Positions 59,331 through 64,000 of a stretch of DNA of 64,000 nt are shown here, piece after piece (the first letter of the stretch is position 1; each line of letters begins with the position of its first letter). Where the stretch lies: contig JAYODE010000015.1 of the NCBI GenBank assembly GCA_038106185.1, positions 1 to 64,000 of the forward strand, written 5' to 3'. The position numbers were made by a program, and so were the translations under genes. The notes under the pieces were generated by a model. The model searched no databases. It was not told the DNA's origin and saw only the letters and a list, made by a program, of their open reading frames with translations. The stretch comes from UBA4582 sp038106185 (lineage in GTDB: Bacteria > Pseudomonadota > Gammaproteobacteria > Pseudomonadales > Azotimanducaceae).

Positions 59331-61635
59331 CTAGAACAGATCGACAGGGTCGACATCCAGTGACCATCGCAGGTGACGCCGAGGTGGATTGGCGTCAATC
59401 AATTGAAGGCAGGCATCAAGGCTCTGGTGCAGGTCGCGACGGTTACTTGCTGAGAATAGCAGCTGGGCTCTGAATCGACCCGCGCGGCGCTCCATGTTGG
59501 CGACGACCGGGCCTAATACTGAAACGGAAGGGCGGGGTTTGAGTTGCCGCTGAAGCTCAGCAAGAAATTCCATGGCGTCGGTTTTTTTACTGGCTTCAGC
59601 TCTTACCAGCGCGTGGTGGGCAAAGGGTGGCAAGTCGTTGACTTGTCTTTCCTCAAGCAGCTGTTTTGCAAAGACGCGATAGCCCTGATGAATTAGCGTA
59701 CGAAGTATAGGCTGCTCAGGAAAGTGAGTCTGAAGCGCAACAGTGCCGGGCTTTTGCTCGCGACCGGCGCGTCCGCCAACCTGCAGTAACAATTGGCCCA
59801 TGCGCTCCGTGGCTTTGAAGTCGGCACTATAAAACCCTGAGTCCATGTCGACAATGGCGACCAAGGTCACATTCGGAAAGTGATGACCTTTGGCGAGCAA
59901 TTGGGTGCCGACCAGGATCGCAGGTTGGTCGTTGTCGAGTTGTTCTAAAATCTCGTTAAAGGCGCTTTTTCGACTTGTGGTGTCTCGGTCGATTCGAATA
60001 ATTGTTTGACCTGGAAACAGCTTCTGCAGCGCACCTTCGATGCGCTGAGTACCGGCACCAAGTGGTACCAGCTGAGTTGACTGACAGGTTGGGCAGCGAT
60101 CGGGCAGAGGCGCTTGGATACCGCAGTGGTGACAGAGCAGGGCGCGCAGTGGCGCGTGATAGGTGAGTCTTGCATCACAGCGTCGACACTCGGCCAGCCA
60201 ACCGCAGGCATGGCACAATAACGTAGGCGAGAAACCACGTCGATTCAGAAACACCAGCACCTGGCTTTGGCGTTGCAAGTGCTCACCGATCAAGCCGATC
60301 AGCCGACTCGAGAAGCCTTCTTGCAGACTTTCGTTGCGAATACCAAGAACCTGATATTGGGGCGGCTGAGCTCCGCCGGCTCGCTCGGTGAGTGCGACCC
60401 GTCGATATTTTCCGGCAGCAACATTCTGGTAGGTCTCGAGTGACGGGGTTGCGGAGCCCAATATGACCGGGATAGATTCAAGCTGGCCACGCATGACCGC
60501 AAGGTCGCGAGCGGAGTAGCGAAAACCCTCCTGTTGCTTGAACGAGGCATCGTGCTCCTCATCGACCACGATCAGACCAGGATTCTTCATCGGCGTAAAT
60601 ATCGCCGATCGAGTGCCTATAATGATGGCCGCGCTGCCATTACTGGCGGCACGAAATCCTTCCAGTCTTTCACGATCAGAGAGCCCCGAGTGGAGGGCTA
60701 CTATGGGCAAGTTAAAGCGAGCCTCAAAGCGCCGAACGGTTTGCGGTGTCAGGCCGATTTCAGGTACCAGGACAAGTGCCTGATGACCCTTCGCCAGAAC
60801 CCGTTCTATGATTCGAAAGTAGACTTCTGTCTTACCGCTACCGGTAATTCCATCGAGCAGCCAGGTTGCCGTGGGTCCTTGATCGATCGTTGCGACCACC
60901 AGGGCTTGTTCTGCGTTGAGCTGGACTTCGAGTTGATGAGTGACCGAAGCGCCAGGGCTGAAATCTGTCGATGCTTTGAGGCGTTCAGACCAGTGCGCAT
61001 AACCTCGTTCAACGAGTGCCCTGATGGTCGCAGAATTGATGCCGGCAGCTTTTAATTGTGCTGGCGAAAGACCCGTGGGGTTTTGTTCTAACAGTGCCTG
61101 CAAGCCCGCCTGACGAGGCGCACGTTGGATCAACTCGGCATTGGCGAGCATCAGATACCGCTCGCTGCTGGCCAAGGCTTCGCCTTCGCGTAACAGGCGT
61201 GGCAGTGCGCTGCTGAAGACTTCGCCGACCGGGTGATGATAGTAATCGGCCGCCCATCGACACAGAGTGACGATAGCTTCAGGTAAAACGGGTGTGCTAT
61301 CTAACTGGCGAATGACAGATCTGATTTTAGCGCTCGGTAAGTCAGGATTCGACACAGTACCTAACATGACGCCTACCAGCTTCTGCCGCCCAAACTGCAT
61401 GTAGAAACGAGTTCCCGGCNNNNNNNNNNNNNNNNNNNNNNNNNNNNNNNNNNNNNNNNNNNNNNNNNNNNNNNNNNNNNNNNNNNNNNNNNNNNNNNNN
61501 NNNNNNNNNNNNNNNNNNNGCCTCGAGGGCCGGCACAGCAGAATCCAACTCGCGAAAATCGTCCGCTGTCGCATAGATAAAAGTCTGACGCAGCGGCGTA
61601 GGTACGGCTATTTCGATATACAGAGGTCTGGTCAT
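59331..61635 (-). CDS. priA: primosomal replication protein N' (PriA helicase), interrupted by an assembly gap
   Basis: The N-terminus (61520-61635, MTRPLYIEIAVPTPLRQTF) and the rest (59331-61419, from PGTRFYMQFGRQKLVGVM) are separated by 100 N. The N run shifts the frame, but direct joining of the two sides (GAGGC + GCCGGG on the minus strand) restores one frame giving ALEAPGTRFY, as expected for PriA. The helicase part has LDGITGSGKTEVY, DEEHD and the zinc cysteines CHACGW, CRRCD, CHHCG and CPTC. It restarts stalled replication forks. Confidence 0.95.
61420..61519. other. scaffold gap (100 N) inside priA
   Basis: Exactly 100 N with no duplicated flank. Closing the gap to zero length gives an uninterrupted PriA frame of normal length, so little or nothing is missing. 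Confidence 0.8.
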
Positions 61636-61763
61636 TGACTGAGGTCTGAGGCTATCTGGCTATTATGCCTGTTTTCTTTTGTTGAAGCCTGTCTAATGCT
61701 GAATGGGCTCGATCGTCAGGTGAGACAAATCCTTGCGGTTGCCTGGCTGAATTGCAATCTCAC

Positions 61764-61791
61764 TTGCCATTAAAAATATCTCTGGTATGAT
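61764..61791 (+). promoter_or_regulatory. sigma-70 promoter of rpmE
   Basis: TTGCCA (61764-61769) and TATGAT (61786-61791) are 16 bases apart and lie 30 bases before the rpmE ATG. Confidence 0.6.
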
Positions 61792-61821
61792 TCGCACCCT
61801 TGCGAGAGTCAGGTAAAAAAA

Positions 61822-62037
61822 ATGAAAGCAGATATTCATCCAGATTATAAAGCCATCAAAGCTGAATGCAGCTGTGGCAACGTGATCACAACCAGCTCTA
61901 CTGTCTGTCAGGACCTCCATTTGGATGTCTGTTCACAATGCCATCCGTTTTATACCGGCAAGCAGAAGATTCTTGATACAGCGGGCAGAATCGACCGATT
62001 CAACAAGCGTTTTGGTGCTCGAGGTGGTGCTAAGTAA
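61822..62037 (+). CDS. rpmE: 50S ribosomal protein L31 (zinc-binding form)
   Basis: This 71-residue protein begins MKADIHPDYK and carries the four zinc cysteines in CSCGN and CSQCHPFYTGKQK, marking the C+ form. The C-terminal RIDRFNKRFGARGG matches bacterial L31. It is monocistronic, with a promoter before it and a terminator after it. Confidence 0.97.
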   Translation: MKADIHPDYKAIKAECSCGNVITTSSTVCQDLHLDVCSQCHPFYTGKQKILDTAGRIDRFNKRFGARGGAK

Positions 62038-62132
62038 GGAAGAGATCGAAAAGGCGTGTTCGTGGCGCTGACATTGCTCTCAACCAGTAATAAGCCAAAA
62101 CAAGGCGAGACTCGCCTTGCGGTCTAGATTAG

Positions 62133-62156
62133 GCGCCTGAACAGGCGCTTTTTTTT
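62133..62156 (+). terminator. intrinsic terminator of rpmE
   Basis: GCGCCT (62133-62138) pairs with AGGCGC (62143-62148) around GAAC and is followed by eight T. A further hairpin, CAAGGCGAG/CTCGCCTTG, lies just before it (62101-62119). Confidence 0.88.
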
Positions 62157-62274
62157 GGCAAAAAAACTGCTGGCTAAAGGCCCAAGGCCCAGCCAGGACA
62201 TCCGTCATTCATCAAATATCTGCAGCATCAGGTGTAAAGGGTGTCGGCTCAGGCAGAAAAAGGCCGGTGATGGG

Positions 62275-64000
62275 TTAGAAAACCTGCAGCAGTTGTTGCG
62301 ACTCCTTGGCGGTTTTTTCGGCAAGGGGAGGGGCCGGCGGTGGCGCTAGCTCTTCACGAAATATTTCAAAAATCCCGTTCGGATCCCCCGCTTCTGCTCG
62401 CAGCCCGGTGGTCGGATTGATCATTAAGGTGACCATGCGATTGGGTAATGCCAAATTGGTTGAATCGGCCTCTGCCGGCAGGGCTTCACCCATGTAGGCA
62501 ATCCAGGTTTCAATGGGTGTGGTTGAGCCCCACTCTCTGGCCCCGACAGAACTGTTATCGTCAAATCCGGCCCAGGTTGTGGCAACCAGATCATGAGTAA
62601 ATCCTGAAAACCAGATGTCGGCATCATTGGTGGTACCTGTCTTACCTTTGAGATCTTGCCTTTTCAACGCCTTGGTTGCCTTGGTGCCAGTTCCTCGGCG
62701 CATCACATCGCCAAGAATGCTATTCATGATGTAGGCGACTCGTGGCTCAATGATTTGTTTGGCAGGGGGCAGGTCGCCACAGTCGATAGTACAGACTGTT
62801 TCAGGCCGCGCAAAAAATATCGGGTCGGCATTGATCGAATCAATTTCAGTGATGAAATAGGGTTCGACTTTGTAGCCGCCATTAGCGAAGGCGGCATAGC
62901 CAGTCGCAACCTCCATCGGCGTCAGTGCAATAGTGCCGCCACCAAAGGCGAGTTGCACATTGACAGGAAAGTCACTGGTATCGAACCCAAAGCGCTTGAC
63001 GTAATCAATAGCATTTTGAGGGCCGAAATCGAGAATGACCCTGAGTGATACCAGGTTAATGGAACGATAAAGGGCCTCGCGAAGACGAATATTGCCCTGA
63101 AACACATCGCCAGAGTTAGTCGGACGGTAGACTTCTTCCTGTTCGCCTCCCGGTAATACGACTGGCGCATCATTGTATATCGACGCAGCGGTCAGGCCAT
63201 TTTCGAGTGCACCCGCGTAGAAAAAAGGTTTGAAATTAGAGCCGGGTTGCCGTCTTGCCTGGGTTGCGTGGTTAAATTGTTTCGAGTTGAAGTCATAGCC
63301 ACCGACTAAGGCTCGAATAGCGCCATCCTTGGGGTCCAGAGAAACCAAAGCAGCTTGAATGTCCGGTACCTGACCCAGTTTCCAGGTGCCATCGACGGCC
63401 TGTTCGATTCTAATTAAATCGCCGACAGCGACCAGTTCCCTCGCAGTCGCTGGTACTGGACCTCTAGCATTGACGTTGATATAGGCGCGGGCCCAGCGCC
63501 AGCCATCCCGATGGATGGTAACCAGTCGAGTGTCTGCCCTGAGTACGTCAATTTCCTCTTCCCTTACTTCGGTAACGATACCTGGAGACTGATCACCACT
63601 GACCCTGGTTTTGGCGAGTGTGGCAAGCCAGTTAGCAGGATACCCATATTCCGGTGCTGCTAGATATTGGTCAGTACCCTGAATACGTTTGGCCTCTGGG
63701 CCACGATAGCCATGGCGGCGATCATATTCGTTCAGTTTCAGCGTGACCGCGTTTTCGGCGGCGAGCTGCATGCGGCTATCCAGGGTGGTGCGAACTATGT
63801 AACCCTCATTGTAGGCATTTCTGCCTAGTTGCTGAAGTAACTGCTTCCTGACCATTTCCGCAAGGTACAGTGCCGGCAGTTCTATAGTTCTGGCATAAAC
63901 CTGGGCGGTGATGGGGGCCCTGGTTGCTGAAGTATAGTCATCGACGGTAATTGAGCCTTGCTCCAGCATTCTTCCTAGGACGAGGTTGCGCCTGGCTAAG
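62275..64000 (-). CDS. ponA: penicillin-binding protein 1A (C-terminal part, runs off the window)
   Basis: The minus-strand frame is open to the window end, giving at least 575 residues of a class A PBP. It lacks the N-terminal glycosyltransferase, which must lie outside. The transpeptidase has SxxK in RRQPGSNFKPFFYAGAL, SxN in YRSINLVSLR and KTGT in KGKTGTTNDADIWF, with the PBP1A-type OB-like insert before it. It cross-links peptidoglycan. The tail is proline-rich (APPPAPPLAEK). Confidence 0.96.
   Translation of the reverse strand, partial: LARRNLVLGRMLEQGSITVDDYTSATRAPITAQVYARTIELPALYLAEMVRKQLLQQLGRNAYNEGYIVRTTLDSRMQLAAENAVTLKLNEYDRRHGYRGPEAKRIQGTDQYLAAPEYGYPANWLATLAKTRVSGDQSPGIVTEVREEEIDVLRADTRLVTIHRDGWRWARAYINVNARGPVPATARELVAVGDLIRIEQAVDGTWKLGQVPDIQAALVSLDPKDGAIRALVGGYDFNSKQFNHATQARRQPGSNFKPFFYAGALENGLTAASIYNDAPVVLPGGEQEEVYRPTNSGDVFQGNIRLREALYRSINLVSLRVILDFGPQNAIDYVKRFGFDTSDFPVNVQLAFGGGTIALTPMEVATGYAAFANGGYKVEPYFITEIDSINADPIFFARPETVCTIDCGDLPPAKQIIEPRVAYIMNSILGDVMRRGTGTKATKALKRQDLKGKTGTTNDADIWFSGFTHDLVATTWAGFDDNSSVGAREWGSTTPIETWIAYMGEALPAEADSTNLALPNRMVTLMINPTTGLRAEAGDPNGIFEIFREELAPPPAPPLAEKTAKESQQLLQVF

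Noticed and set aside
1..64000. CRISPR array, prophage, insertion sequence or defence island
   Set aside because: The tandem arrays have no spacer-repeat alternation, and no cas, integrase, transposase, terminase or known defence gene was found.

Overview
The window is a 64 kb stretch of a gammaproteobacterial chromosome. It probably comes from a marine or other aquatic lineage and was probably assembled from short metagenomic reads. The gene order from about 34 kb to the end (hisB, hisA, yibQ, ctpA, envC, gpmI, rhodanese, grxC, secB, trmL, ntrC, ntrB, glnA, typA, pip, dtd, tatC/B/A, hisE, hisI, ubiB, ubiE, DUF971, hslU, hslV, SPOR protein, priA, rpmE, ponA) closely follows the Pseudomonas-type order. 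Some usual members are missing: hisH and hisF next to hisA, ubiJ between ubiE and ubiB, and argS between priA and the SPOR gene. Three runs of exactly 100 N are assembly gaps. Two are flanked by identical 55-bp duplicates, the pattern expected of unmerged contig ends. The third lies in priA and restores the reading frame if simply closed.

Layout. 0-2.7 kb: an alpha/beta hydrolase, a convergent PNGase F-like lipoprotein and tRNA-Phe. 2.9-17.2 kb: a polyamine island with a four-gene PotFGHI-type ABC importer, a TonB-dependent receptor, a TPR-sulfotransferase, and then spuC, puuD, puuA, puuB and speB genes that make putrescine from agmatine and degrade it through the transaminase and gamma-glutamyl routes. 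17-31 kb: accessory housekeeping and metabolic genes (DUF938 methyltransferase, yggX-mutY-asmA, an adrenodoxin-reductase-like flavoprotein, an alkyl sulfatase, AEC and EamA transporters, a peroxiredoxin, an LLM oxidoreductase, an ECF sigma factor and a beta-CASP RNase). 31-34 kb: a LOG-family gene whose 3' end runs into 15-bp tandem arrays, and a dienoyl-CoA isomerase. 34-64 kb: the conserved core described above.

Regulation visible in the sequence is clearest for nitrogen control. glnA has two NtrC dyads and a well-spaced sigma-54 promoter. ntrBC has a perfect NtrC palindrome and a likely sigma-54 promoter, and glnA ends in a strong intrinsic terminator.

The most unusual points are these. 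Short tandem arrays with 10-15 bp units recur, sit mostly just after stop codons, and are unrelated in sequence from locus to locus. The proline iminopeptidase homologue has lost its nucleophilic serine while keeping the rest of the triad. A TonB receptor/TPR-sulfotransferase pair is embedded in the polyamine genes. The PNGase F-like lipoprotein keeps two of three catalytic acids exactly. Two mutually exclusive hairpins ending in a T-tract lie upstream of the dienoyl-CoA isomerase gene. I did not find a CRISPR array, prophage, insertion sequence or complete defence system.
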